Source: Cyanophora paradoxa
Lineage: Eukaryota; Glaucocystophyceae; Cyanophorales; Cyanophoraceae
Reading direction: 5' to 3'
NCBI GenBank assembly: GCA_004431415.1
Contig: QPMI01000376.1
Location: forward strand, 1 to 25,548
DNA: 25,548 nt
Shown: in pieces, positions 1 through 10,608 of the stretch
Layout of the letters: each line of letters opens with the position of its first letter
How positions within the stretch are numbered: position 1 is the stretch's first letter
The notes under the pieces: generated by a model
Told to the model about the DNA's origin: nothing
Database searches by the model: none
The model's input: the letters and a program-made list of their open reading frames with translations, nothing else
Position numbers and translations under genes: made by a program

Positions 1-3000
1 AAGGCTAGCGCCTTGTGCATATTCCCCCAGAGAGATTTGGTGCATCTTTCTTCTATTTTGTGGCAGATGAGAAACCTGGGCCTTTGACTGAGTGACTTGC
101 TGTGGGTGGGTCATCTGCCTAAGGCTAGCGCCTTGTGGCATATTCCCCCAGAGAGATTTTGGGTGCATCTTCTTCTATTTTCTGGCAGCGATGGGAGAAA
201 CCTGCGGTGCCTTCTAGACTGAGGTGACTTGCTGGTGGGTGGGTCATCTCCTAGGCTAGCGCCTTGTGCATATTCCCCCAGAGAGATTTGGGGTGCATCT
301 TTCTTCTATTTTGTGGCAGATGAGAAACCTGGGGCCTTGACTGGGTGACTTGCTGGTGGGTGGGTCATCTGCCTAAGGCTAGCGCTTGTGCATATTCCCC
401 AGAGAGATTTGGTGCATCTTTCTCTATTTTGTGGCAATGAGAAACTGAGGCCTGACTGGTGACTTGCTGTGGTGGGTCATCTGCAAGGCTAGCGCCTGTG
501 CATATCCCAGAGAGATTGGGGTGCATCTTCTTTATTTTGTGGCAGATTGGAAACCTGGGGCCTTTGACTGAGTGACTTGCTGGTGGGTGGGTCATCTGCC
601 TAAGGCTAGGGCCTTGTGCATATTCCCCCAGAGAGATTTGGGGTGCATCCTTCTTCTATTTTGGCAGATGGAAACCTGGGCTTCGACTGGTACTTGCTGG
701 TGGGTGGTCATCTTCCCAAGGCTAGCGCCTTGTGCATATTCCCCCAGAGAGATTTGGGGTGCATCTTTCTTCTATTTTGTGGCAGATGGAAACCTGGGGC
801 CTTGACTGAGTGACTTGCTGGTGGGTGGGTCATCTGCCTAAGGCTAGCGCCTTGTGCATATTCCCCCAGAGAGATTTGGGGTGCATCTTTCTTCTATTTT
901 CTGGCAGATGAGAAACCTGCGGCCTCTGACTGGGTGACTTGCTGGTGGGTGGGTCATCTTCCTAAGGCTAGCGCCTTGTGCATATTCCCCCAGAGAGATT
1001 TGGGTGCATCTTTCTTCTATTTTGTGGCAGATGAGAAACCTGGGGCCTTTGACTGGGTGACTTGCTGGTGGGTGGGTCATCTTCCTAAGGCTAGCGCCTT
1101 GTGCATATTCCCCCAGAGAGATTTGGGGTGCATCTTTCTTCTATTTTGTGGCAGATGAGAAACCTGCGGCCTCGACTGGGTGACTTGCTGGTGGGTGGGT
1201 CATCTGCCTAAGGCTAGCGCCTTGTGCATATTCCCCCAGAGAGATTTGGGGTGCATCTTTCTTCTATTTTGTGGCAGATGAGAAACCTGCGGCCTTCGAC
1301 TGGGTGACTTGCTGGTGGGTGGGTCATCTTCCAAGGCTAGCGCCTTGTGCATATTCCCCCAGAGAGATTTGGGGTGCATCTTTCTTCTATTTTGTGGCAG
1401 ATGAGAAACCTGCGGCCTTTGACTGGTGACTTGCTGTGGGTGGGTCATCTGCCTAAGGCTAGCGCCTTGTGCATATTCCCCAGAGAGATTTGGGGTGCAT
1501 CTTCTTCTATTTTGTGGCAGATTGGAAACCTGGGGCCTTGACTGGGTGACTTGCTGGTGGGTGGGTCATCTGCCTAAGGCTAGCGCCTTGTGCATATTCC
1601 CCCAGAGAGATTTGGGGTGCATCTTTCTTCTATTTTGTGGCAGATCGGAAACCTGGGCCTTCGACTGAGTGACTTGCTGGTGGGTGGGTCATCTTCCTAA
1701 GGCTAGCGCCTTGTGCATATTCCCCCAGAGAGATTTGGGGTGCATCTTTCTTCTATTTTGTGGCAGATGAGAAACCTGCGGCCTCTGACTGGGTGACTTG
1801 CTGGTGGGTGGGTCATCTGCCTAAGGCTAGCGCCTTGTGCATATTCCCCCAGAGAGATTTTGGGTGCATCTTTCTTCTATTTTGTGGCAGATGAGAAACC
1901 TGCAGCCTTTGACTGAGTGACTTGCTGGTGGGTGGGTCATCTTCCCAAGGCTAGCGCCTTGTGCATATTCCCCCAGAGAGATTTGAAGTGCATCTTTCTT
2001 CTATTTTGTGGCAGATGAGAAACCTGAGGCCTTTGACTGAGTGACTTGCTGGTGGGTGGGTCATCTGCCTAAGGCTAGCGCCTTGTGCATATTCCCCCAG
2101 AGAGATTTGGGGTGCATCTTTCTTCTATTTTGTGGCAGATGAGAAACCTGCGGCCTCCGACTGGGTGACTTGCTGGTGGGTGGGTCATCTGCCTAAGGCT
2201 AGCGCCTTGTGCATATTCCCCCAGAGAGATTTGGGGTGCATCTTTCTTCTATTTTGTGGCAGATGAGAAACCTGCGGCCTCTGACTGGGTGACTTGCTGG
2301 TGGGTGGGTCATCTGCCTAAGGCTAGCGCCTTGTGCATATTCCCCCAGAGAGATTTGGGGTGCATCTTTCTTCTATTTTGTGGCAGATGAGAAACCTGGG
2401 GCCTTCGACTGGGTGACTTGCTGGTGGGTGGGTCATCTGCCTAAGGCTAGCGCCTTGTGCATATTCCCCCAGAGAGATTTGGGGTGCATCTTTCTTCTAT
2501 TTTGTGGCAGATGAGAAACCTGGGGCCTTCGACTGGGTGACTTGCTGGTGGGTGGGTCATCTGCCTAAGGCTAGCGCCTTGTGCATATTCCCCCAGAGAG
2601 ATTTGGGGTGCATCTTTCTTCTTTTTTGTGGCAGATGAGAAACCTGCGGCTCTGACTGGGTGACTTGCTGGTGGGTGGGTCATCTTCCCAAGGCTAGCGC
2701 CTTGTGCATATTCCCCCAGAGAGATTTGAAGTGCATCTTTCTTCTATTTTGTGGCAGATGAGAAACCTGCGGCCTTTGACTGAGTGACTTGCTGGTGGGT
2801 GGGTCATCTGCCTAAGGCTAGCGCCTTGTGCATATTCCCCCAGAGAGATTTGGGTGCATCTTTCTTCTATTTTGTGGCAGATGAGAAACCTGCGGCCTCT
2901 GACTGGTGACTTGCTGGTGGGTGGGTCATCTTCCTAAGGCTAGCGCCTTGTGCATATTCCCCAGAGAGATTTGGGTGCATCTTTCTTCTATTTTGTGGCA

Positions 3001-6000
3001 GATGAGAAACCTGCGGCCTCCGACTGGGTGACTTGCTGGTGGGTGGGTCATCTGCCTAAGGCTAGCGCCTTGTGCATATTCCCCCAGAGAGATTTGGGGT
3101 GCATCTTTCTTCTATTTTGTGGCAGATGAGAAACCTGCGGCCTCCGACTGGGTGACTTGCTGGTGGGTGGGTCATCTGCCTAAGGCTAGCGCCTTGTGCA
3201 TATTCCCCCAGAGAGATTTGGGGTGCATCTTTCTTCTATTTTGTGGCAGATGAGAAACCTGCGGCCTCCGACTGGGTGACTTGCTGGTGGGTGGGTCATC
3301 TGCCTAAGGCTAGCGCCTTGTGCATATTCCCCCAGAGAGATTTGGGGTGCATCTTTCTTCTATTTTGTGGCAGATGAGAAACCTGGGCCTTGACTGAGTG
3401 ACTTGCTGGTGGTGGGTCATCTGCCTAAGGCTAGCCCTTGTGCATATTCCCCAGAGAGATTTGGGTGCATCTTTCTTCTATTTTGTGCAGATGAAACCTG
3501 GGGCCTTTGACTGGGTGACTTGCTGGTGGGTGGGTCATCTGCCTAAGGCTAGCGCCTTGTGCATATTCCCCCAGAGAGATTTGGGGTGCATCTTTCTTCT
3601 ATTTTTGGCAGATCGGAAACCTGGGGCCTTCGACTGAGTGACTTGCTGGTGGGTGGGTCATCTGCCTAAGGCTAGCGCCTTGTGCATATTCCCCCAGAGA
3701 GATTTGGGGTGCGTCTTTCTTCTTTTTTGTGGCAGATGAGAAACCTGCGGTCTCTGACTGGGTGACTTGCTGGTGGGTGGGTCATCTTCCCAAGGCTAGC
3801 GCCTTGTGCATATTCCCCCAGAGAGATTTGGGTGCATCTTTCTTCTATTTTGTGGCAGATGAGAAACCTGCGGCCTTTGACTGAGTGACTTGCTGGTGGG
3901 TGGGTCATCTTCCTAAGGCTAGCGCCTTGTGCATATTCCCCCAGAGAGATTTGGGTGCATCTTTCTTCTATTTTGTGGCAGATGAGAAACCTGGGCCTTG
4001 ACTGAGTGACTTGCTGGTGGGTGGGTCATCTGCCTAAGGCTAGCGCCTTGTGCATATTCCCCCAGAGAGATTTGGGGTGCATCTTTCTTCTATTTTGTGG
4101 CAGATGAGAAACCTGGGGCCTTCGACTGGGTGACTTGCTGGTGGGTGGGTCATCTTCCTAAGGCTAGCGCCTTGTGCATATTCCCCCAGAGAGATTTGGG
4201 GTGCATCTTTCTTCTATTTTGTGGCAGATGAGAAACCTGCGGCCTCCGACTGGGTGACTTGCTGGTGGGTGGGTCATCTGCCTAAGGCTAGCGCCTTGTG
4301 CATATTCCCCCAGAGAGATTTGGGGTGCATCTTTCTTCTATTTTGTGGCAGATGAGAAACCTGGGGCCTTCGACTGGGTGACTTGCTGGTGGGTGGGTCA
4401 TCTTCCCAAGGCTAGCGCCTTGTGCATATTCCCCCAGAGAGATTTGGGGTGCATCTTTCTTCTATTTTGTGGCAGATGAGAAACCTGCGGCCTCCGACTG
4501 GGTGACTTGCTGGTGGGTGGGTCATCTGCCTAAGGCTAGCGCCTTGTGCATATTCCCCCAGAGAGATTTGGGGTGCATCTTTCTTCTTTTTGTGGCAGAT
4601 GAGAAACCTGCGGCCTCCGACTGGGTGACTTGCTGGTGGGTGGGTCATCTTCCCAAGGCTAGCGCCTTGTGCATATTCCCCCAGAGAGATTTGGGGTGCA
4701 TCTTTCTTCTATTTTGTGGCAGATGGAAACCTGCGGTCTCTGACTGGGTGACTTGCTGGTGGGTGGGTCATCTTCCTAAGGCTAGCGCCTTGTGCATATT
4801 CCCCCAGAGAGATTTTGGGTGCATCTTTCTTCTATTTTGTGGCAGATGAGAAACCTGCGGTCTCTGACTGGGTGACTTGCTGGTGGGTGGGTCATCTTCC
4901 TAAGGCTAGCGCCTTGTGCATATTCCCCCAGAGAGATTTTGGGTGCATCTTTCTTCTATTTTGTGGCAGATGAGAAACCTGGGGCCTTTGACTGGGTGAC
5001 TTGCTGGTGGGTGGGTCATCTTCCTAAGGCTAGCGCCTTGTGCATATTCCCCCAGAGAGATTTGGGGTGCATCTTTCTTCTATTTTGTGGCAGATTGGAA
5101 ACCTGGGGCCTTTAACTGAGTGACTTGCTGGTGGGTGGGTCATCTGCCTAAGGCTAGCGCCTTGTGCATATCCCCCCAGAGAGATTTGGGGTGCATCTTT
5201 CTTCTATTTTCTGGCAGATCAGAAACCTGGGGCCTCTGACTGAGTGACTTGCTGGTGGGTGGGTCATCTGCCTATGGCTAGCGCCTTGTGCATATTCCCC
5301 CAGAGAGATTTGGGGTGCATCTTTCTTCTATTTTCTGGCAGATTGGAAACCTGGGGCCTTCGACTGGGTGACTTGCTGGTGGGTGGGTCATCTGCCTAAG
5401 GCTAGCGCCTTGTGCATATTCCCCCAGAGAGATTTGGGGTGCGTCTTTCTTCTTTTTTGTGGCAGATGAGAAACCTGCGGCCTCTGACTCGGTGACTTGC
5501 TGGTGGGTGGGTCATCTTCCCAAGGCTAGCGCCTTGTGCATATTCCCCCAGAGAGATTTGGGGTGCGTCTTTCTTCTATTTTGTGGCAGATGAGAAACCT
5601 GCGGCCTTTGACTGAGTGACTTGCTGGTGGGTGGGTCATATTTCCAAGGCTAGCGCCTTGTGCATATTCCCCCAGAGAGATTTGAAGTGCATCTTTCTTC
5701 TATTTTGTGGCAGATGAGAAACCTGGGGCCTTTGACTGAGTGACTTGCTGGTGGGTGGGTCATCTTAAGGCTAGCGCCTTATGCATATTCCCCCAGAGAG
5801 ATTTGGGGTGCATCTTTCTTCTATTTTCTGGCAGATCAGAAACCTGGGGCCTCTGACCGAGTGACTTGCTGGTGGGTGGGTCATCTGCCTATGGCTAGCG
5901 CCTTGTGCATATTCCCCCAGAGAGATTTGGGGTGCATCTTTCTTCTATTTTGTGGCAGATGAGAAACCTGCGGCCTCCAACTCGGTGACTTGCTGGTGGG

Positions 6001-6872
6001 TGGGTCATCTTCCTAAGGCTAGCGCCTTGTGCATATTCCCCCAGAGAGATTTGAAGTGCATCTTTCTTCTATTTTGTGGCAGATGAGAAACCTGGGCCTT
6101 TGACTGAGTGACTTGCTGGTGGGTGGGTCATCTGCCTAAGGCTAGCGCCTTGTGCATATTCCCCCAGAGAGATTTTGGGTGCATCTTTCTTCTATTTTGT
6201 GGCAGATGAGAAACCTGCGGCCTCTGACTGGGTGACTTGCTGGTGGGTGGGTCATCTTCCTAAGGCTAGCGCCTTGTGCATATTCCCCCAGAGAGATTTT
6301 GGGTGCATCTTTCTTCTATTTTGTGGCAGATGAGAAACCTGGGGCCTTCGACTGGGTGACTTGCTGGTGGGTGGGTCATCTTCCTAAGGCTAGCGCCTTG
6401 GGCATATTCCCCCAGAGAGATTTGGGGTGCATCTTTCTTCTATTTTGTGGCAGATGAGAAACCTGCGGCCTCCGACTGGGTGACTTGCTGATGGGTGGGT
6501 CACCTGCCTAAGGCTAGCGCCTTCTGCATATTCCCCCAGAGAGATTTGGGGTGCATCTTTCTTCTTTTTTGTGGCAGATGAGAAACCTGCGGCCTCCGAC
6601 TGGGTGACTTGCTGGTGGGTGGGTCATCTTCCCAAGGCTAGCGCCTTGTGCATATTCCCCCAGAGAGATTTGGGTGCATCTTTCTTCTATTTTGTGGCAG
6701 ATTGGAAACCTGGGGCCTTTGACTGAGTGACTTGCTGGTGGGTGGGTCATCTGCCTAAGGCTAGCGCCTGATGCATATCCCCCCAGAGAGATTTGGGGTG
6801 CATCTTTCTTCTATTTTCTGGCAGATGAGAAACCTGGGGCCTTTGACTGAGTGACTTGCTGGTGGGTGGGTC
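1..6872 (+). repeat. 124-bp satellite array 1 (about 55 monomers)
   Basis: Head-to-tail tandem repeat with a 124-bp period; for example, successive GCTAGC sites lie at 3061, 3185 and 3309. Each monomer carries the block AAGGCTAGCGCCTTGTGCAT, then TATTCCCCCAGAGAGATTTG, a pyrimidine-rich stretch ending TTTTGTGGCAG, a variable segment (AGATGAGAAACCTGCGGCCT and relatives), and GGTGGGTGGGTCATCT. Most variation is at CTGCGG/CTGGGG, GACTGGGTG/GACTGAGTG, CATCTGCC/CATCTTCC and TTTGGGG/TTTGAAG/TTTTGGG. Some neighbouring monomers are identical (about 3000-3300), which shows local homogenisation. 124 is not a multiple of 3, so the short open frames here shift from monomer to monomer and are not genes. 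The array ends at 6872, fused to an RT fragment. Confidence 0.97.
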
Positions 6873-7262
6873 TGTCTTCAAAATGAAAGGCTTGCTAAAA
6901 TTAGGGAGTGCCAGAATAGGCGCTGAACACAAAATCTCCTTCAATTTTCGAAATGCAAGGTCCTCCTTGGGACCCCGATAAAAATGTGTGCCTTTGGAGC
7001 ACAAATCATGCAAAGGTGCCGCAATCAAGGCACAACTCATGATAAAAATTCTATAATATCCTACCATACCTAAGAAAGTACGAACTTCTGATACAGATCG
7101 TGGAGTCGAGAACTTCCGAACTGCCTCCACTTTAGCCTCAGAGGGCTTGATTCCTTTCCTAGTAACTGTAAATCCTAAATATTCCAGTTCGGCCTTGAAA
7201 AACTTCGATTTCTTGGGCTTGAAGAACAAATTAGCCCTCCTCATGGCATCAAAGACCCACTG
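6873..7262 (-). pseudogene. Partial Ty3/gypsy reverse transcriptase fragment (second copy)
   Basis: About 125 codons of the RT connection region. It starts at a Gln-Trp-Val-Phe-Asp-Ala motif, passes Leu-Gly-Phe-Thr-Val-Thr and Phe-Leu-Gly-Met-Val-Gly-Tyr-Tyr-Arg, and ends at Ile-Leu-Lys-Thr-Asp, the start of RNase H. By eye it differs from residues 800-924 of the neighbouring pol frame (about 7740-8115) at about 11 of 125 residues, so it comes from a sister element rather than a fresh local duplication. On its left (6872/6873) it runs straight into a satellite monomer, and the frame continues into satellite-encoded residues. On its right (about 7262) it joins the tail of the larger pol frame in a different reading frame. 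It lacks the YLDD active site and is non-functional. Confidence 0.9.
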
Positions 7263-10200
7263 CGTCCAAAAATGCGGATAAAGCGGGCGAAGTCACCTCC
7301 ATCGCCTCTAGAGATTGAACGGTCGTCCGCACAAGTCTGGACAGAGCGTCGGCATCGGCATTTGCCTTGCCAGGCTTGTACTCCAAATCAAAATCAAATT
7401 CTTGCATTCCCAAAATCCATCGAGTAATTCTAGCATTCGGCAAATTCTTGGCCGATTTCAAATATTGAAGAGCTGAGTGATCAGACTTGATCACAAACTT
7501 CTTGCCACGGAGATAGTGGGGGAACTTCTTGGTTACAGCCCACCAGATCGCATACAACTCCAGCTCCGTGACAGTCCATTTTTGCTGCTCTTCAGTAAGT
7601 GGTTCAGCTGCATACTCAATAACAATTTCTCGACTCCAATTCTTCTCCGCAGATGTAAACTTGTGGGAGGCAAAAGAAACAAACTTTTCATTTCCATCCT
7701 TATCCAATTGAGAAAGCACCGCCCCTACTCCAACTTTTGAGGCGTCGGTCTTCAAAATGAAAGGCTTGCTGAAGTCAGGAAGTGCCAAAATAGGCGCTGA
7801 ACACAACAACTCTTTAAGTCTCCGAAATGCCAAATCTTCTCGAGGACCCCAATAAAAGGGAGATCCTTTGGAGCACAAATCATGTAAAGGAGCTGCAATC
7901 AATGCACAGCTCATGATGAAAATTCGATAATATCCTACCATACCTAGAAAAGTGCGAACTTCTGATACAGATTTTGGTGTGGGAAATTTCCTAACCGCTT
8001 CTACTTTTGCTGGAGAAGGCTTGATTCCAGTCCTAGTAACTGTAAAGCCGAGATATTCCAGTTCTGCCTTGAAGAATTTTGACTTCTTGGGCTTAAAGAA
8101 CAAGTTAGCCCGTCTCATAGCATCAAATACCCACTGAAGATCAGCAAGATGCTGCTTCAGGGATTTCGAAAAGACACATATATCATCAAGGTAGACCAGA
8201 ACAAAAATATATAAATAAGTCCCTAATACTGAATTCATCATAGTTTGAAAAGTCGCCGGGGCTGTCTTCAATCCTTGGGGCATCACATTCCATTCAAACA
8301 ATCCAAGAGGAGTCCTGAAAGCAGTCTTCTCCTTGTCCTCCTCCTTCATCTCAACACCCCAATAACCATCCGGCGCGTCCATAGCTGATATATATATAGA
8401 ACCTGATAAAGCTTCCAGAGCATCGTCAATTCTAGGGAGCGGATAGGCATCATCCATAGTAACAGCATTTAATTTTCGATAATCAATACAGAATCGCAAA
8501 GTTCCATCCTTTTTGCGCACCAAGACCACAGGGGCGGCCCAGGGCGACCGAGAAGGACGAATTAAATTGCGACCCAATAACTTCTTGGTCTCATTAACAA
8601 TTAAATCACGCTCCTGCTGAGAATGTCTGCGAGGGGGCTCAGCGATCGGACGAGCATCTCCAGTTTGAATAGTATGCTTGATAGGCAAGTGTTGTCCATC
8701 AGGATCATAAGGCGGTAGCTCAGCCTTGGCACGATCCAAATTCCCAGCAAGGAAATCCAGCATAACAGTGCGCTCGTCAGCCTTGTCCTCAGGGCTGCCG
8801 ATATCAACACTCTTAAGAAAATCCAAGATGTTTTGTCCATACCGCTGGCGAATCTCATCATAAATAAGCTCTGAAGCATTTTCGACTGGAACTGTATGTA
8901 GATGTGAAAACTCTTTCATTCTATCTGTAAATGGATATTTGCACTCGGGAAGTCCATCAGAGAACTCAGACTTTTTGGAATCGAAATTCGCATCAACAGG
9001 CGAAGATTGAGGTCTAGCTTCTGGACTAGCTTCTTTCTTCGACTTGTCAGTAGAATTCAACTTGGCATCGGTCAAGTTGACTTGGATTGAGTCTGCACAG
9101 GCGTACTCAGAGACATATGTTGGTACCGAAGGGGGAACTTCTTTTGGTTCCACTTCCTTCACATACTCTCCTTTTCCCTCCTGATCATAACTCAATTTAA
9201 TTCCAAGGTCATACAATTCAGCTTTGAAGCGGGAATCAGGAACAAAAGTAGCAAGCTTCAAGCCTTTATGCAAAAGAACTGGTTTCTCCCCAAAGCGACT
9301 GCTCAAGTTAGAAACCATTCCATGAACTCGACCTCCACGGCACGCCGTCGGCCCAGCCGCTACACGGACCTCTGGGTTGCCGTCCCATTTGTAGAACTCT
9401 TTCAGAAAACCATCACAATCCGGCACATAGTGATTGCCACGGACTCTAATCTCTACCATCCGCTGAACTCCAGGCTCAATTTTAGCATCCTTGGCAACTT
9501 CCAAGACAAATCCATGATCTTCAGGAATTCTGCGAATGCTGGAACTCTCCGAAGGAATATTGTCTTGAGCATCTTGCGAAGATGATGGCTGCTCTGATGC
9601 GCCGCCCAGCACAGGAAGAACCTTGCACTGAACTGGCTTGTCCGGAAATCGGGCAAAAGTCAAAGTCCGATCCGTAGGGCCAACATTCGCATAAGCGACT
9701 CCATTCTCGGTGAAGAAGTCCTGACCCAAAATGCCGTCAAGAGCATAGCCAGGAAAATCCACTACAAGCAACGGAAAACTCTTGGTGAGCGGCCCAATTG
9801 TGGCCGATAAGCTGATCTCACCAGGTACAGACACCAATGCTGAATTAGGCAACTTAACAGATGGAGTGAAATGGTTGCGAAACACTTTGTGATTAAGTCC
9901 AAGTTGGGAAACAGTTTTAGAGAGGATAAAAGAAACATCTGCCCCGCTGTCCAATAAGAAAGAGTGAGGCTTTCCTTGGATGATAACTTCCACAATCGAT
10001 CTCCCTGGAGCCTGCGCGAATCGCCGCTCAGCTGGAGCATTATTGTAGGAGTCCAAGGAACATATTTGAAGTGAAGCACGGCCATCATTGTTGAAACTAA
10101 TTCCAAGTGATACAATTTTTCGATGTCTTTCGAGCGGAATGAAATGCTTGCGCGAGTGCGAATGCTCGCGAAGTCTCGAAGTAGCCGAAATGAAAGTGCC

Positions 10201-10608
10201 AAAGTGGCCTCTCTCGAACTGTCCAAAACTTTTTGAAACAAGCACCTCACGGGGAGAATCCCCCTTTTCACTCGAAATTTGTTGATCAAAACTACGCAAA
10301 TGCGGCTGACCATCCGGCGAATTGTCCGGAATTGTACCAAGAGAATCAATTCTACAACTACTAGCATCTTTCTTGTCATTGGCAACGATAGGGAAGTTGG
10401 AAGTTTGGGAACAATTGGATGATGAAATAGAAGCGGAAGAAGGGATATCAGAACAACCGTCGACTCGTTTTCCAATTCGTCTAAGAAATTCATTGAATGA
10501 AATCAAAGGAATCAAATTACGAAGTCCAAGAACAGCTGCTCCGAAAGTGGCTGGTTTAGACGCCGCCCCAGCCCGGCGGGCAGAAACAGGCTGGTTTAGG
10601 CGTTTTTC
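7249..10608 (-). CDS. pol: Ty3/gypsy Pol polyprotein: protease, reverse transcriptase, RNase H
   Basis: One open frame, 1088 codons if counted from a TTG at 10515, and open without a stop up to the frameshift site at 10608. The first ATG is at about codon 353, inside the protein, which implies translation as a Gag-Pol fusion. Counting from 10515: aspartic protease with Leu-Leu-Asp-Ser-Gly-Ala at 187-192 and flap-type Gly-Ile-Leu-Gly-Gln-Asp near 261; a beta-rich linker at about 330-450; RT at about 615-825 with Ala-Phe-Arg-Thr-Pro, Met-Pro-Gln-Gly-Leu and catalytic Tyr-Leu-Asp-Asp at 775-778; RNase H at about 905-1060 with likely catalytic Asp924, Glu986, Asp1012 and Asp1056. All expected active-site residues are present, so the catalytic core looks intact. 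The frame stops shortly after RNase H where it hits the rearrangement junction, and integrase is missing. The family call is very secure; activity is not. Confidence 0.93.
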   Translation of the reverse strand, partial: EKRLNQPVSARRAGAASKPATFGAAVLGLRNLIPLISFNEFLRRIGKRVDGCSDIPSSASISSSNCSQTSNFPIVANDKKDASSCRIDSLGTIPDNSPDGQPHLRSFDQQISSEKGDSPREVLVSKSFGQFERGHFGTFISATSRLREHSHSRKHFIPLERHRKIVSLGISFNNDGRASLQICSLDSYNNAPAERRFAQAPGRSIVEVIIQGKPHSFLLDSGADVSFILSKTVSQLGLNHKVFRNHFTPSVKLPNSALVSVPGEISLSATIGPLTKSFPLLVVDFPGYALDGILGQDFFTENGVAYANVGPTDRTLTFARFPDKPVQCKVLPVLGGASEQPSSSQDAQDNIPSESSSIRRIPEDHGFVLEVAKDAKIEPGVQRMVEIRVRGNHYVPDCDGFLKEFYKWDGNPEVRVAAGPTACRGGRVHGMVSNLSSRFGEKPVLLHKGLKLATFVPDSRFKAELYDLGIKLSYDQEGKGEYVKEVEPKEVPPSVPTYVSEYACADSIQVNLTDAKLNSTDKSKKEASPEARPQSSPVDANFDSKKSEFSDGLPECKYPFTDRMKEFSHLHTVPVENASELIYDEIRQRYGQNILDFLKSVDIGSPEDKADERTVMLDFLAGNLDRAKAELPPYDPDGQHLPIKHTIQTGDARPIAEPPRRHSQQERDLIVNETKKLLGRNLIRPSRSPWAAPVVLVRKKDGTLRFCIDYRKLNAVTMDDAYPLPRIDDALEALSGSIYISAMDAPDGYWGVEMKEEDKEKTAFRTPLGLFEWNVMPQGLKTAPATFQTMMNSVLGTYLYIFVLVYLDDICVFSKSLKQHLADLQWVFDAMRRANLFFKPKKSKFFKAELEYLGFTVTRTGIKPSPAKVEAVRKFPTPKSVSEVRTFLGMVGYYRIFIMSCALIAAPLHDLCSKGSPFYWGPREDLAFRRLKELLCSAPILALPDFSKPFILKTDASKVGVGAVLSQLDKDGNEKFVSFASHKFTSAEKNWSREIVIEYAAEPLTEEQQKWTVTELELYAIWWAVTKKFPHYLRGKKFVIKSDHSALQYLKSAKNLPNARITRWILGMQEFDFDLEYKPGKANADADALSRLVRTTVQSLEAMEVTSPALSAFLDAVGL
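10568..10608 (-). promoter_or_regulatory. Gag-Pol -1 ribosomal frameshift signal (element A1)
   Basis: Gag ends at the stop codon at 10596-10598. Pol is in the -1 frame and stays open from here onward. Just before the gag stop lies GAAAAAC (10602-10608), read in the gag frame as G AAA AAC. After 7 nt comes a stem-loop with 5' arm CCAGCCTG (10587-10594), an 11-nt loop, and 3' arm CGGGCTGG (10568-10575): 8 pairs including one G-U. The slippery site is weaker than the canonical form because the P-site would re-pair AAA on GAA. The layout matches element B, where the heptamer is canonical. Confidence 0.72.

Noticed and set aside
4469-4849. 126-codon open frame and similar frames in the satellite
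   Set aside because: It spans three satellite monomers and stays open only because some monomers lack a base. The 124-bp period changes frame each unit, and the translated segments are simply the repeat.
1-6872. CRISPR-like array
   Set aside because: Repeats are head-to-tail over the full 124 bp with no unique spacers, and no cas genes or prokaryotic features are present.
9762-10493. 243-codon minus-strand frame within pol
   Set aside because: Shadow of the protease-containing pol frame, with leucine-rich, low-complexity composition and no family features.
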